From positions 1,736,001-1,800,000 of the forward strand of contig JBMNLP010000001.1 in the NCBI GenBank assembly GCA_050952845.1: 64,000 nt of DNA. The letters are read 5' to 3'. Shown here one piece after another: positions 8,793 to 17,857 of the stretch (within the stretch, counting starts at the first letter, position 1; each line of letters opens with the position of its first letter). A program made the translations under genes and the position numbers. This stretch comes from JAGVSV01 sp050952845 (GTDB taxonomy: Bacteria > Bacillota > Clostridia > Christensenellales > Aristaeellaceae). The notes below the pieces were generated by a model that saw nothing but the letters and a program-made list of their open reading frames with translations, ran no database searches and had not been told where the DNA came from.

Positions 8793-10445
8793 TTATTTGA
8801 TCATCGCGTCATAAGCTGCCTGCTGGATAGCTAAGTAATCCTCTAGACCAATAGCTTTCAGCTCGTTCAGATACCAAGCCCAGTCATTATCATTGGTCAC
8901 ATCATAGGTGCCCATCACGAAATAGGTGAATGCCTCGTCCATGAAGTTGCCCAGGTCTGTCTCATACTGAGTGGCAATAACAGATTCATCGGTCGTCAGC
9001 CAAAGCATGGTGGGCATATAATTCTTATAGGGAACTGCATACGGCTCGTAGCGCGTTGTTGCCTGATACAGCTCGTATGCCTGTGCTCCGGGAGCCGATG
9101 CCTGCGAGGAGTGGTCGTATATGTTGTTGAAAGAAGTCGAGCCCCAAGCATGGTTGACAGCGCCGGTTGTGGCAAAGCTTGTTAGGCGTTTCCACACAGC
9201 GGGTTCCCCGTTAATTCCGATTTCCCCTTCTTTGCACATCACCCAGTTGACATCTTCAACACCTTCTGCACAAGCCAGCGGCACACGAACATCTTCGAAG
9301 AAATAATCATACCACCTGAGCGCGAGCTCCGGATATTTGCAGGCACTCGTGATGAGGAATGCATTGGCATCGTATAATTCATGGTTCCACCGGCAATACT
9401 GCACACCTTCCGGACCTTTCAGCGGCGTCAGAACATTTGTGAATCCCTCGAACACCTCACTGTCTGCTGTTGAGATGCCCGTCATGGCGTTTGACATGGA
9501 TACACCGACAACGTTGCCGGACGATGCCATCGTCAATTCCTTGACGCCGGCATCGTTGACTGTAAAGGTGGTCGTATCCAGCAAACCTTCTGCATACAAC
9601 TTGCGGATAAAGGTAACCGCCTCGCGGTATGCATCGGAGGTATAGCTGCTTTCTACAACACCGTCATCCGTTACCCACAGATGCGTAGCTGTGCCGCTGT
9701 CATAGCAAAATGCGTTGACAAGGAATGTGCGAAGATTACGGAAATTAGCAATCAATGGGATTTCATCCGCTTTGCCATTTCCATTGGGATCCTTGGTTTT
9801 GAAGGCAACCAGCAGGTCGTAGAATTCGTCAATCGTAGTCGGGTTGCTCATGCCCAATGCCTCCAACCAGGGTTTATAAATAAAGCATTTGTAGTTTGCT
9901 ACATGGTTGTGATATGCTTGAGAGTAACCTACATAGGGGCTGTAAATATTGCCGTCCGTGCAGGTCATCTGGGCAATGGCGTTCTCGTATGTGGTGTATT
10001 TGTTCAAGTATTCGGTGTATGCGGGCATGGTGTTCTCAATATAATAGTTCAGTGGCAAGAAGATGCCCTCAGCGCCATAACGTACAATATCTGAATTGGT
10101 ATAACCGGAGTTGATGATAATGTCCGGATAATCACCGGATGAAATCATCAGGTTCCGTACGTCATTGAAAGAATCGCCGGCAGCAACTTCTTCAAAAGAC
10201 AGCTTAACGCCAGTGGTTTCTTCCATCATCTTGGTAAAGCTGTTTGTTTTTATATCGGTTACATAACCGGAATTCAGCGGCATCAGCACCCTCAGCGTAA
10301 TTTCTTTTTCAGTAATGGGCGTATACATGCCTAACTCATTGTAGGAAGCTGAATCTTCCTGCACCGGCCTTTCAGAGGCAATCGCCAGAACCAGCAGCAT
10401 CAGAGACAGCATTGCGATCATTACCAGCTGGACTTTGTTTTTCAT
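8793..10445 (-). CDS. Extracellular sugar-binding protein of an Lpl-type ABC transporter
   Basis: The protein has 550 residues from an ATG at 10445, with GGGAGG upstream. A hydrophobic export signal covers about residues 6-24. The body resembles large family-1 solute-binding proteins of the LplA/YtcQ group, which bind oligosaccharides outside the membrane. Unlike most Gram-positive members it has no Cys near the signal end, so the LAIAS sequence suggests signal peptidase I cleavage or a retained anchor instead of a lipid anchor. It is the last gene of the operon, behind two permeases; no ATPase gene is present, as usual for this transporter type, which uses a shared MsmX-like ATPase. Confidence 0.88.
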   Translation of the reverse strand: MKNKVQLVMIAMLSLMLLVLAIASERPVQEDSASYNELGMYTPITEKEITLRVLMPLNSGYVTDIKTNSFTKMMEETTGVKLSFEEVAAGDSFNDVRNLMISSGDYPDIIINSGYTNSDIVRYGAEGIFLPLNYYIENTMPAYTEYLNKYTTYENAIAQMTCTDGNIYSPYVGYSQAYHNHVANYKCFIYKPWLEALGMSNPTTIDEFYDLLVAFKTKDPNGNGKADEIPLIANFRNLRTFLVNAFCYDSGTATHLWVTDDGVVESSYTSDAYREAVTFIRKLYAEGLLDTTTFTVNDAGVKELTMASSGNVVGVSMSNAMTGISTADSEVFEGFTNVLTPLKGPEGVQYCRWNHELYDANAFLITSACKYPELALRWYDYFFEDVRVPLACAEGVEDVNWVMCKEGEIGINGEPAVWKRLTSFATTGAVNHAWGSTSFNNIYDHSSQASAPGAQAYELYQATTRYEPYAVPYKNYMPTMLWLTTDESVIATQYETDLGNFMDEAFTYFVMGTYDVTNDNDWAWYLNELKAIGLEDYLAIQQAAYDAMIK

Positions 10446-10498
10446 GTTCGTTTTTCCCTCCCGTGTTTTCATCAGTATAAGTATAACGGTTGTTTCTC

Positions 10499-11398
10499 CT
10501 ATCCCTTAAGCGATCCCACCATCACACCTTTCACAAAGTATTTCTGTACAAACGGATAAATGATCAGCATTGGCGCAGTTGCCAGCACAATGATAGAATA
10601 TTTCAGGGAATTTTTCAATGCTTCCATCTTGGCGGCGACTTCTGGGTCGTATGCGTCGATCAGTTCCGCGTCAGCAGTGTTCAGCAGCAGAATGTTTCTC
10701 AGCACCACTTGAAGGGGCTGTAAGTTAGCGGTGCGGATGTATATCATTGCGTTGAAGTAGGCGCCCCAGTGGCCGGTGCCGTAAAACAGCGCCATGACAG
10801 CGATGATAGCGCCGGACAGCGGCAGAGCCACCCTTATAAAGATGCGAAAATGTGAACATCCGTCAATCTCGGCGGCTTCGCGCAGCTCCTGGGGCACGGA
10901 TGATTCCAGAAAAGTACGCGTTACGATGACATTGTATACCGATACCCCGCCAGGAATGATTAACACCCAGATCGTATCAATAAACCCTAACTGCCTCATC
11001 AGCAGGTATGTGGGGATCAGGCCGCCATTGAACAGCATGGTAAATGTCAGCAGTCCCATGAAAAGGCGCTTGAAGGGAAAAACCTTTTCGGATAACGGAT
11101 AGGCCATCAGCAGCGTCAACACAAGGTTTAAAGCAGTACCCGCGATGGTATAGAAAATACTGTTGCGGTATCCTGTCCACAGCTGAGAGTAATTTACAAC
11201 GGCGCTGTAGTTTTCAAGCGTCGGACCAACCGGCAGCAGAAACACTTTCCCCTCAGTGATTGCGATGGGATCACTGAAGGATGCGCTGAGCACATAGATA
11301 ATGGGGTAGGCAACCGCAAGCCCGATCAGCCCAAGTATCACATAGTTAATTACCATGAATATCCTGTCTCCACGTGTTTCCCTGACAACTGCCATCAT
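10499..11398 (-). CDS. Sugar ABC transporter permease, LplC/YtcP type
   Basis: The protein of 299 residues has six predicted membrane helices and the EAA-type cytoplasmic loop ELREAAEIDGCSHFRIF, which docks the ATPase. The length and the C-terminal WFxxxx-like KYFVKGVMVGSLKG end are typical of the LplC (COG0395) half of polysaccharide transporters. It forms the channel with the permease encoded just upstream. The binding protein follows 53 bases after its stop. Confidence 0.92.
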   Translation of the reverse strand: MMAVVRETRGDRIFMVINYVILGLIGLAVAYPIIYVLSASFSDPIAITEGKVFLLPVGPTLENYSAVVNYSQLWTGYRNSIFYTIAGTALNLVLTLLMAYPLSEKVFPFKRLFMGLLTFTMLFNGGLIPTYLLMRQLGFIDTIWVLIIPGGVSVYNVIVTRTFLESSVPQELREAAEIDGCSHFRIFIRVALPLSGAIIAVMALFYGTGHWGAYFNAMIYIRTANLQPLQVVLRNILLLNTADAELIDAYDPEVAAKMEALKNSLKYSIIVLATAPMLIIYPFVQKYFVKGVMVGSLKG

Positions 11399-11407
11399 GC
11401 CACCTCC

Positions 11408-12364
11408 TCACCACAGGGTTGTATCGCCAAGCCGGCGCGCCAGCTGATTGACCGATACGATCAATACCAGATTGATAATAGAATTGAACAGGTTGACTGC
11501 CGTAGAAAAGCTATATTGTGTTTGCTGGATACCCAGCTTATATACATACGTAGAAATTACTTCGGAGTAGTTTGCGTTGATAGTGTTTTGCATCAGATAG
11601 ATTTTCTCATAACCGATATTCATGATTTGCCCCATGCGCAGGATGAGCATGATGATGATGGTTGGCATGATGCCGGGAATGTTGATGTGCCAGATTTTGT
11701 GCAGCCGGTTTGCCCCGTCGATAACCGCTGCCTCCTCCAAGGCAGGGTCAATGGCGGAAAGCGCCGCCACATAGATGATGGAGTTGAAGCCTATATTTTG
11801 CCATACATTTGAGAGAACATATATGTGGCGGAACAACTCAGCCTCTCCCAGGAAATAGACGGGCTGTCCACCAAACGCTATGATCAGTGCGTTGGCCACG
11901 CCATTGTGATAATCGAGCATTTTGATGATAATCGCCACAATAACCACAGTTGTGATAAAGTGTGGCGCATAGCTGACCATTTGCACAACCTTAGCATACC
12001 GACGATTGCGACATTCGTTGATCAACAGCGCGAACAATATCGGCATTGGAAAGCCTACCAACAGCTGGTAAATGGAGATGGCTAACGTGTTGGTGACAAC
12101 GCGGTTAAACATGTAGGAGCTGATAAACCTGTTCAAATGCTTGAAACCAACCCAGTTGCTGCCTGTGATGCCCTTGGTGACGGTAAAATCGCGGAAAGCA
12201 ATCTGTACACCATACATCGGTACATAGGAAAATACGATGACCCAGAGAAATGGTATAAAAAACATTACATACAGCTGCCATTTTCTGCTGACCATGCGCA
12301 GGGTATATTGATACTGCTGCTTTCGTATGAGCCGGGTAGGGAAGTTCGACTTTGGTTTTTGCAT
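11408..12364 (-). CDS. Sugar ABC transporter permease, LplB/YteP type
   Basis: The protein of 318 residues has a basic N-terminus, then about six membrane helices. The loop LEEAAVIDGANRLHKIWHINIPG is the EAA motif of binding-protein-dependent permeases. YVPMYGVQIAFRDF and the end RRLGDTTLW are characteristic of LplB (COG4209). It is the first gene of the operon, with AAGGGGGG upstream of its ATG and a strong promoter at 12413-12441. The nine-base gap to the next permease supports a single transcript. Confidence 0.93.
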   Translation of the reverse strand: MQKPKSNFPTRLIRKQQYQYTLRMVSRKWQLYVMFFIPFLWVIVFSYVPMYGVQIAFRDFTVTKGITGSNWVGFKHLNRFISSYMFNRVVTNTLAISIYQLLVGFPMPILFALLINECRNRRYAKVVQMVSYAPHFITTVVIVAIIIKMLDYHNGVANALIIAFGGQPVYFLGEAELFRHIYVLSNVWQNIGFNSIIYVAALSAIDPALEEAAVIDGANRLHKIWHINIPGIMPTIIIMLILRMGQIMNIGYEKIYLMQNTINANYSEVISTYVYKLGIQQTQYSFSTAVNLFNSIINLVLIVSVNQLARRLGDTTLW

Positions 12365-12412
12365 TCACAGCCCCCCTTTGAACGCTGTCTATCACGAATA
12401 AGAATTATCGGC

Positions 12413-12441
12413 ATCTTAGCACAACAATTTCAAGCTGTCAA
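12413..12441 (-). promoter_or_regulatory. Promoter of the sugar ABC operon
   Basis: On the minus strand a perfect TTGACA (12436-12441) is followed after 17 bases by TAAGAT (12413-12418), with TGc before it. It lies about 50 bases before the permease start. Confidence 0.75.
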
Positions 12442-12466
12442 ATGCGCGGCTCAGGGCGATCCGTAA

Positions 12467-12492
12467 GCGATTGTCCTGAGCGATTGTCCTGA
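12467..12492 (+). repeat. 13-bp tandem repeat, two copies
   Basis: GCGATTGTCCTGA occurs twice head to tail (12467-12479, 12480-12492) just upstream of the SRP RNA promoter and behind the divergent sugar operon promoter. It may be a duplicated protein site or a chance slippage product. Confidence 0.8.
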
Positions 12493-12512
12493 AAAGGCAC
12501 GCCGCGCTGCTG

Positions 12513-12541
12513 TTGCAAACATGCAAAGAATACGTTATGAT
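12513..12541 (+). promoter_or_regulatory. Promoter of the SRP RNA gene
   Basis: TTGCAA (12513-12518), 17-base spacer, TATGAT (12536-12541). The expected start, seven bases on, falls at 12548, exactly where the RNA's terminal helix begins. Confidence 0.75.
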
Positions 12542-12547
12542 GGAGAA

Positions 12548-12667
12548 GCCGTATGCGGCATCGGGTCCTGTGCGATTTCATGGTGTGAACCCTGTCAGGT
12601 CCGGAAGGAAGCAGCAGTAAGCGCAAGTTGAGATGTGCTGCAGGCGCGCCTGATGACGCATGCGGTA
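12548..12667 (+). ncRNA. ffs: Signal recognition particle RNA, small bacterial type
   Basis: The conserved domain IV core GTCAGGTCCGGAAGGAAGCA (12594-12613) is present, with the closing AGCAG repeat after it. The 5' segment from 12549 pairs along its length with 12650-12665 to give the long hairpin of small SRP RNA, about 120 nt. It binds Ffh and directs ribosomes making membrane proteins to the membrane. A promoter is correctly placed upstream. TATTTTGT directly follows the closing helix, so the RNA may end by intrinsic termination, with read-through into glyA. Confidence 0.95.
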
Positions 12668-12691
12668 TTTTGTATGGAGGAGATTGTGAGC

Positions 12692-13927
12692 ATGTGGGAG
12701 ATACCTAAAGCGTTGAACGACGACATCGAGGTGCGGCGCGCCATAGCGGACGAATGCATCCGCCAGGAGGAGCATATCGAACTGATTGCCAGCGAAAATT
12801 TCGTCAGCAAAGCAGTGCTGGCTGCGCTGGGCAGCCCGCTGACCAACAAATACGCCGAAGGATATCCCGGCAAGCGCTACTATGGCGGCTGCGAATTTAT
12901 CGATGTGGTGGAAAACCTGGCGCGTAGCCGCGCACAACAGCTATACAAGGCTGATCATGTCAATGTGCAGCCGCATTCCGGCGCCCAAGCAAACCTGGCT
13001 GTATACTACGCCCTGCTAAACCCAGGCGACAGGGTACTGGGCATGAGCCTGAGCCATGGCGGCCACCTAACGCATGGCAGCCCGTTCAACATGAGTGGCA
13101 AGTATTTCCAGTTCGCTTCTTACGGTCTGGACCCCGCAACAGAAACCATTGACTACGACGATGTGCTGAAACAAGCCAGAGCATTCCAACCCCGGCTGAT
13201 TGTTGCCGGCGCCTCAGCCTACCCCAGAATCATCGATTTTGAAAGGTTCCGCGCCATCTGCGACGAGGTTGGCGCGCTGCTGATGGTAGACATGGCTCAC
13301 ATCGCTGGCCTGGTAGCCACAGGCTGCCACCCTTCCCCCATTCCCCACGCCGACGTAGTGACCACCACCACCCATAAGACGCTGCGTGGCCCACGGGGCG
13401 GCATGATCCTCTGCAGGGAGAAGTACGCCAAAACCATTGACAAAGCCATATTCCCCGGCACCCAGGGCGGACCGCTCATGCATGTGATCGCCGCCAAAGC
13501 CGTCTGCTTTTATGAAGCCCTGCAGCCAGGCTTTGCCACCTACCAGCAGCAGGTAGTCAAAAACGCCAAGGTGCTGGAAAACAGGCTGCGGGAGCAAGGT
13601 ATCCGGATGGTATCGGACGGAACGGACAACCACCTGCTGCTGCTGGACTTTGCCGATGAGAACATCACAGGCAGGGAGCTGGAATACCTGCTGGGCCTCG
13701 CCAACATCACGGTCAACAAAAACATGGTGCCGCGGGACAAGCGCACCTCCACAGTGACCAGCGGCATCCGCATTGGCACGCCCGCGGTAACAACCCGCGG
13801 CATGACCGAAGACGACATGTGCGTCATTGCCGATGGCATTGCCAAAATTGTGCGTGAAGGCGAAGCCGCCATCAAGGACGTGAAGGACGCCGTCCGCACG
13901 CTGACCAACGCACATCCTTTGTACTGA
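12692..13927 (+). CDS. glyA: Serine hydroxymethyltransferase
   Basis: The protein has 411 residues, the normal length. VTTTTHKTLRGPRGG holds the PLP-binding lysine, and HIELIASENFVS and YPGKRYYGGC are typical N-terminal motifs. It converts serine and tetrahydrofolate to glycine and methylene-tetrahydrofolate. The ATG at 12692 is chosen because GGAGGAG (12676-12682) is nine bases away. A longer in-frame reading would run into the SRP RNA. No promoter of its own is seen, so it may depend on SRP RNA read-through. polA follows after 31 bases. Confidence 0.97.
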   Translation: MWEIPKALNDDIEVRRAIADECIRQEEHIELIASENFVSKAVLAALGSPLTNKYAEGYPGKRYYGGCEFIDVVENLARSRAQQLYKADHVNVQPHSGAQANLAVYYALLNPGDRVLGMSLSHGGHLTHGSPFNMSGKYFQFASYGLDPATETIDYDDVLKQARAFQPRLIVAGASAYPRIIDFERFRAICDEVGALLMVDMAHIAGLVATGCHPSPIPHADVVTTTTHKTLRGPRGGMILCREKYAKTIDKAIFPGTQGGPLMHVIAAKAVCFYEALQPGFATYQQQVVKNAKVLENRLREQGIRMVSDGTDNHLLLLDFADENITGRELEYLLGLANITVNKNMVPRDKRTSTVTSGIRIGTPAVTTRGMTEDDMCVIADGIAKIVREGEAAIKDVKDAVRTLTNAHPLY

Positions 13928-13958
13928 TACAGCAATCGCCCTGGAAGGAGGAGAGACA

Positions 13959-16523
13959 GTGCGCGAAACCTGCCTGATCGTGGACGGACACAGCCTGATG
14001 CACAGGGCGTTTCATGCCCTGCCGTTGATGGATGCGGACGGTGTGTACACAAACGCTGTCCATGGCTTCCTGTCCATGCTGCTCAAAGCCTTTGAGGACC
14101 ATACGCCCCAGTACTGTATCGTTGCATTCGACGAAAGCGGACCGACGTTCCGCCATACCGACTATCCGGAGTATAAAGCAGGCCGCCCACCCATGCGTGA
14201 GGAGCTGCGGCCACAGTTTCCCGTCATCAGGGAAATCCTGTCTGCCATGGGCATCGGTGTGCTGTCGTTAGCCGGGTATGAAGCGGACGACCTGCTGGGC
14301 ACAGCAGCCCGGCAATGCACAGAACACGATGTGGACAGCATGCTGCTCACCGGCGACAAGGACGCGCTGCAGCTGGTGGATAGCCATGTATCGCTGCTGT
14401 TCCCCCGCAGGGGTATCTCAGAAACCACGCTATACACAATGCAATCCGTTAAGGAAGCCTTCGGTGTCACCCCAAGTCAGGTGACGGATTGGAAAGGCCT
14501 GATGGGCGATACCAGCGACAACATCCCCGGCATTCCTGGCGTGGGCGAAAAAACCGCGGTTAGGCTGTTGGACGAGTATGGCACGCTGGACGCTGTGTTA
14601 GCCCACGCAGATGACATCAAGGGTAAGCTGGGCGAGCGCATCCGCAACAACAAAGATCAGGCGCTGCTATCCCGGCAGTTAGCTCTTATCAACCGCTATG
14701 CGCCTGTTGAGGTGTCGCTGGCCGATTGGCGCCTGACGCGCTTGGAAGACGGCCTGCCAGCATTGAAAAAATACCAGCTAAACACCATCAGCGAAAGGCT
14801 GAAAAAAATGCTTGCCGCCAGCGAACCCGCAGCATCCTCCACCGACAACGGCTTAGCCTGGCAGGCGTGGAGAATGCTGGACACGCCGGAAGCGCTGCAG
14901 GCTTTCATGCAGCATGACGATGGAAAACTGACTTCGGTCTGCCTGTCCAGCAACGAGTTCACCGTCGCCATGGCAAGCGGCAGAAGGGGCCGGGCAGTGT
15001 TTGAAGCGGCACAGCAGAGCATGTTTTCCGAATCCCATGGCATGACGCCGGACGAGACGCTACAAGCCATTGCGCCAGTACTTGCCACAGCCGGCATCAG
15101 AACACACGATGCCAAACAGCTGCTGCACCGGGCCGCCAAAGCTGGCTGTGCGCCATGCCCCATACGCTGGGACACCATGGTGGCAGCCTATCTGCACAAC
15201 CCTCAGGAAAAAAGCTACGCGCTGCAGCATTTTGCGGCGCCGGATGCATCGGGTATTTTTGACCTGATCGCCGCTCAGCAGCGACAGCTTAGCGAAACCG
15301 GCATGGAGGCGCTGTATACCGATATCGAGCTGCCATTGGTGCGCGTGCTGTACGACATGGAGGTGGCAGGATTCCAGGTGGACAGGGACGTGCTGGAGGA
15401 CTTGGGCAAAGGCTTCTCCACGCGCACACAGGAACTTCAGGACGCCATCTACCAAAGCAGCGGCGTGTCCGGCTTCAACCTCAACAGCCCCCAGCAGCTG
15501 GGTAAAGTGTTGTTTGATGACTTGGGGCTGCCCGCCAGAAGAAAGACAAAGCTGGGTTACAGTACGGACGCAGCCACCCTGGAAGCCATTGCCGACCTGC
15601 ATCCTGTGGTACCCCTGGTGATGGAATACCGGGTAATCGCCAAGCTCAACGGCACCTACATCGACCCGATGCTGCGCAAAGTGGACAGCTCCGGACGCAT
15701 CCACACCACCTTTGACCAGACCGGCACTGCCACCGGGCGGATATCCTCCAACGAGCCCAACCTTCAGAATATTCCTGTCAGAACAGAAATGGGCCGCGAT
15801 ATCCGGCGCGCCTTCACCGCCAGGCCCGGCTTCCTGCTGGTGGATGCAGACTATTCCCAGATCGAACTGCGCATCCTGGCGCATATGAGCCAGGATGAAG
15901 CCATGTGCGATGCCTTCTCGAAAGGCCAGGATATCCACACCAGAACAGCTGCCGAGGTGAATGGCGTGCACATGGACCAGGTCACCAGCCAGATGCGCTC
16001 AGCAGCCAAAGCCATTAACTTTGGCATTGTATACGGCATCAGCGATTTTGGCTTAGCCCGGAACATCGGCATCACGCGCCGGGAAGCGGCGAATTTCATC
16101 ACCCGGTATTTCGAGCGGTATCCGGGCGTACACGCCTGGATGGATGACGCCGTCAAAAAGGGCTATGCCAACGGATACGCAGCCACGCTGTACCACCGGC
16201 GCCGTTACCTGGACGAACTAAAATCATCCAATGCCAACACCCGCAGCTTCGGCGAACGAGCCGCCATGAACACACCCATCCAGGGCACGGCAGCCGATAT
16301 TATCAAAGCAGCCATGGTGCAGGTGCACAACCGGCTGCGGCAAAGCCGTACCAAGGCGCAGCTGATCCTTCAGGTACATGACGAGCTGCTTGTGGAAGCG
16401 CCTGAAGATGAGGCGCCCGCCATCGCCGCCATGATGAAAGAGAGCATGGAGGGCATTATACAGCTGAACGTCCCCCTGGTGTGCGATGTCAACATCGGAA
16501 AAAGCTGGTATGACACAAAATAA
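13959..16523 (+). CDS. polA: DNA polymerase I
   Basis: The protein has 854 residues from a GTG start behind AAGGAGGAG. The N-terminal 5'-nuclease domain (about 1-290) begins CLIVDGHSLMHRAFHALP and includes AGYEADDLLGT and GDTSDNIPGIPGVGEKT. The C-terminal polymerase domain has motif A DYSQIELRILAHMS, motif B RSAAKAINFGIVYG and motif C QVHDELLVEAP. The middle domain lacks the DxE metal-binding residues of a proofreading exonuclease, as in Bacillus and Thermus enzymes, so proofreading is probably absent. It fills gaps in repair and removes RNA primers. coaE overlaps its 3' end by 14 bases. Confidence 0.98.
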   Translation: MRETCLIVDGHSLMHRAFHALPLMDADGVYTNAVHGFLSMLLKAFEDHTPQYCIVAFDESGPTFRHTDYPEYKAGRPPMREELRPQFPVIREILSAMGIGVLSLAGYEADDLLGTAARQCTEHDVDSMLLTGDKDALQLVDSHVSLLFPRRGISETTLYTMQSVKEAFGVTPSQVTDWKGLMGDTSDNIPGIPGVGEKTAVRLLDEYGTLDAVLAHADDIKGKLGERIRNNKDQALLSRQLALINRYAPVEVSLADWRLTRLEDGLPALKKYQLNTISERLKKMLAASEPAASSTDNGLAWQAWRMLDTPEALQAFMQHDDGKLTSVCLSSNEFTVAMASGRRGRAVFEAAQQSMFSESHGMTPDETLQAIAPVLATAGIRTHDAKQLLHRAAKAGCAPCPIRWDTMVAAYLHNPQEKSYALQHFAAPDASGIFDLIAAQQRQLSETGMEALYTDIELPLVRVLYDMEVAGFQVDRDVLEDLGKGFSTRTQELQDAIYQSSGVSGFNLNSPQQLGKVLFDDLGLPARRKTKLGYSTDAATLEAIADLHPVVPLVMEYRVIAKLNGTYIDPMLRKVDSSGRIHTTFDQTGTATGRISSNEPNLQNIPVRTEMGRDIRRAFTARPGFLLVDADYSQIELRILAHMSQDEAMCDAFSKGQDIHTRTAAEVNGVHMDQVTSQMRSAAKAINFGIVYGISDFGLARNIGITRREAANFITRYFERYPGVHAWMDDAVKKGYANGYAATLYHRRRYLDELKSSNANTRSFGERAAMNTPIQGTAADIIKAAMVQVHNRLRQSRTKAQLILQVHDELLVEAPEDEAPAIAAMMKESMEGIIQLNVPLVCDVNIGKSWYDTK

Positions 16524-17124
16524 GCTGTATGTTGTTGGGCTGACCGGTGGCATCGCGTGCGGCAAATCGCACCTGACTCAGGCGCTGGTAGAGCACGGCG
16601 CTCCAATTGTGGATGCCGACCTAGTTTCGCGCAGCATAACAGCGCCCGGCATGCCGGCGCTTGACCAGCTCCGCCAGGTTTTTGGTGACAGCATTTTTAC
16701 GAATGGTTCGTTGAACAGGCGGGCGCTGGCCAGCATTGTGTTTGCCGACAAAGTCCGCCTGGAAACCTTGAACAGCATTCTGCACCCGCTGATCCTCGCA
16801 GCGATGGACCGGCAGATTGCGGAAATGCATGATCAGCTTTGTGTCGTTGCGGTTGTACCGCTGCTGTATGAAACAGGTTATAACAGCCGTTGCGATGAAA
16901 TCTGGTGTGCCTATGTGCCGCAGAAGGAGCAGGTACGCCGGCTGATAACACGGGATGGGCTTACAACGCGCGAAGCGCTGCGCCGCATCAGAAGCCAGAT
17001 GCCGGCGCTTCACAAGGCCAGGCTATCCGATCGTGTGATCCGGACGGATGGTTCACCCAGCGAGAGCGCCGCCAAGGTTGTCACGCTGTGGCAGGACGTA
17101 TTGAGGAGGCAGGCTCTTGTCTGA
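16510..17124 (+). CDS. coaE: Dephospho-CoA kinase
   Basis: The protein of 204 residues has the P-loop GLTGGIACGKS at the N-terminus, followed by the IVDADLVSR segment of CoaE. It phosphorylates dephospho-CoA to CoA with ATP, the last step of CoA synthesis. The ATG at 16510 lies inside the end of polA, with GGAAAAAG upstream. polA-coaE adjacency is common in Bacillota. Its own stop overlaps the start of the lytic transglycosylase by eight bases. Confidence 0.96.
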   Translation: MTQNKLYVVGLTGGIACGKSHLTQALVEHGAPIVDADLVSRSITAPGMPALDQLRQVFGDSIFTNGSLNRRALASIVFADKVRLETLNSILHPLILAAMDRQIAEMHDQLCVVAVVPLLYETGYNSRCDEIWCAYVPQKEQVRRLITRDGLTTREALRRIRSQMPALHKARLSDRVIRTDGSPSESAAKVVTLWQDVLRRQALV

Positions 17125-17857
17125 TTCGTGGTTCAAACAACCGCCAGCCAGAGCAAAGCCGGATGACCAGTCCCGCAACCGACGCACCTGGCGGTCAAAC
17201 AGCCGGCGTGCACCCGAGCCACGCGCCAGGCGCAAAGCCGGCTTGCTGCTGCTTGGGTTGTTAATTGTCGCGCTGCTGATCGTCACGGCGCTGTTGATCA
17301 GCGAGAACAGCAAATTGAATCAGCTGCGCGAAAAACGCGCTCAGGAAGCAGCCGATCATGAGCGCGCCGTTGGCTATTACGCCAGCATGCGCCGCCAATC
17401 GGGCACAGCTGATATCATCGACAAATATGCGCGGGAATACAATGTGAACCCTTCTTTTATATCCGCCGTCATCTCCAGAGAAAGCCACTATGATGAAAAG
17501 GCCGAAAGCTCCGTCGGTGCCCGCGGGCTGATGCAGATTATGGAAGGCACCGGCCAGTGGATTGCCGGTAAGCTGGGTTGCCAGGATTACTCCTACGACC
17601 GCCTGTACGAACCTGACCTGAACATTCAGTTCGGCACATGGTATTTGTCCTACCTGAGCGAAAACCTGGCAGGCGACCCGGTGATGATCGCATCAGCATA
17701 CCACGCGGGACTGAGAAGCGCAAAGCTATGGGCGCTTCATCACGCTGATAACCAGCAGTTTCTCCGCGTAGACGAGATTCCCAAAGAGGATACGCGGGAT
17801 TATGTCGGAAAGGTCATGAACGCCTATGCGCTGTATTACGAATATGACAACCGTTAA
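17117..17857 (+). CDS. Membrane-anchored lytic transglycosylase (SLT domain)
   Basis: The protein has 246 residues from a TTG start seven bases after GAGGAGG. A basic proline-rich cytoplasmic N-terminus (1-40) is followed by one membrane helix (about 41-63) and a short coiled region. The SLT domain then has ISRESHYDEKAESSVGARGLMQIM, where the Glu of SRES is the expected catalytic acid. Such enzymes cleave peptidoglycan glycan strands outside the membrane. Downstream of coaE this gene is frequent in Clostridia. It overlaps the following peptide-binding protein by 14 bases. Confidence 0.92.
   Translation: MSDSWFKQPPARAKPDDQSRNRRTWRSNSRRAPEPRARRKAGLLLLGLLIVALLIVTALLISENSKLNQLREKRAQEAADHERAVGYYASMRRQSGTADIIDKYAREYNVNPSFISAVISRESHYDEKAESSVGARGLMQIMEGTGQWIAGKLGCQDYSYDRLYEPDLNIQFGTWYLSYLSENLAGDPVMIASAYHAGLRSAKLWALHHADNQQFLRVDEIPKEDTRDYVGKVMNAYALYYEYDNR

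Noticed and set aside
12635..12691. Longer N-terminus for glyA
   Set aside because: It would overlap the SRP RNA helix and lacks the start of any GlyA homologue; the ribosome site fits the ATG at 12692.
13214..15971. Long antisense frames within glyA and polA
   Set aside because: They mirror strong coding sequence on the plus strand and show no family features.
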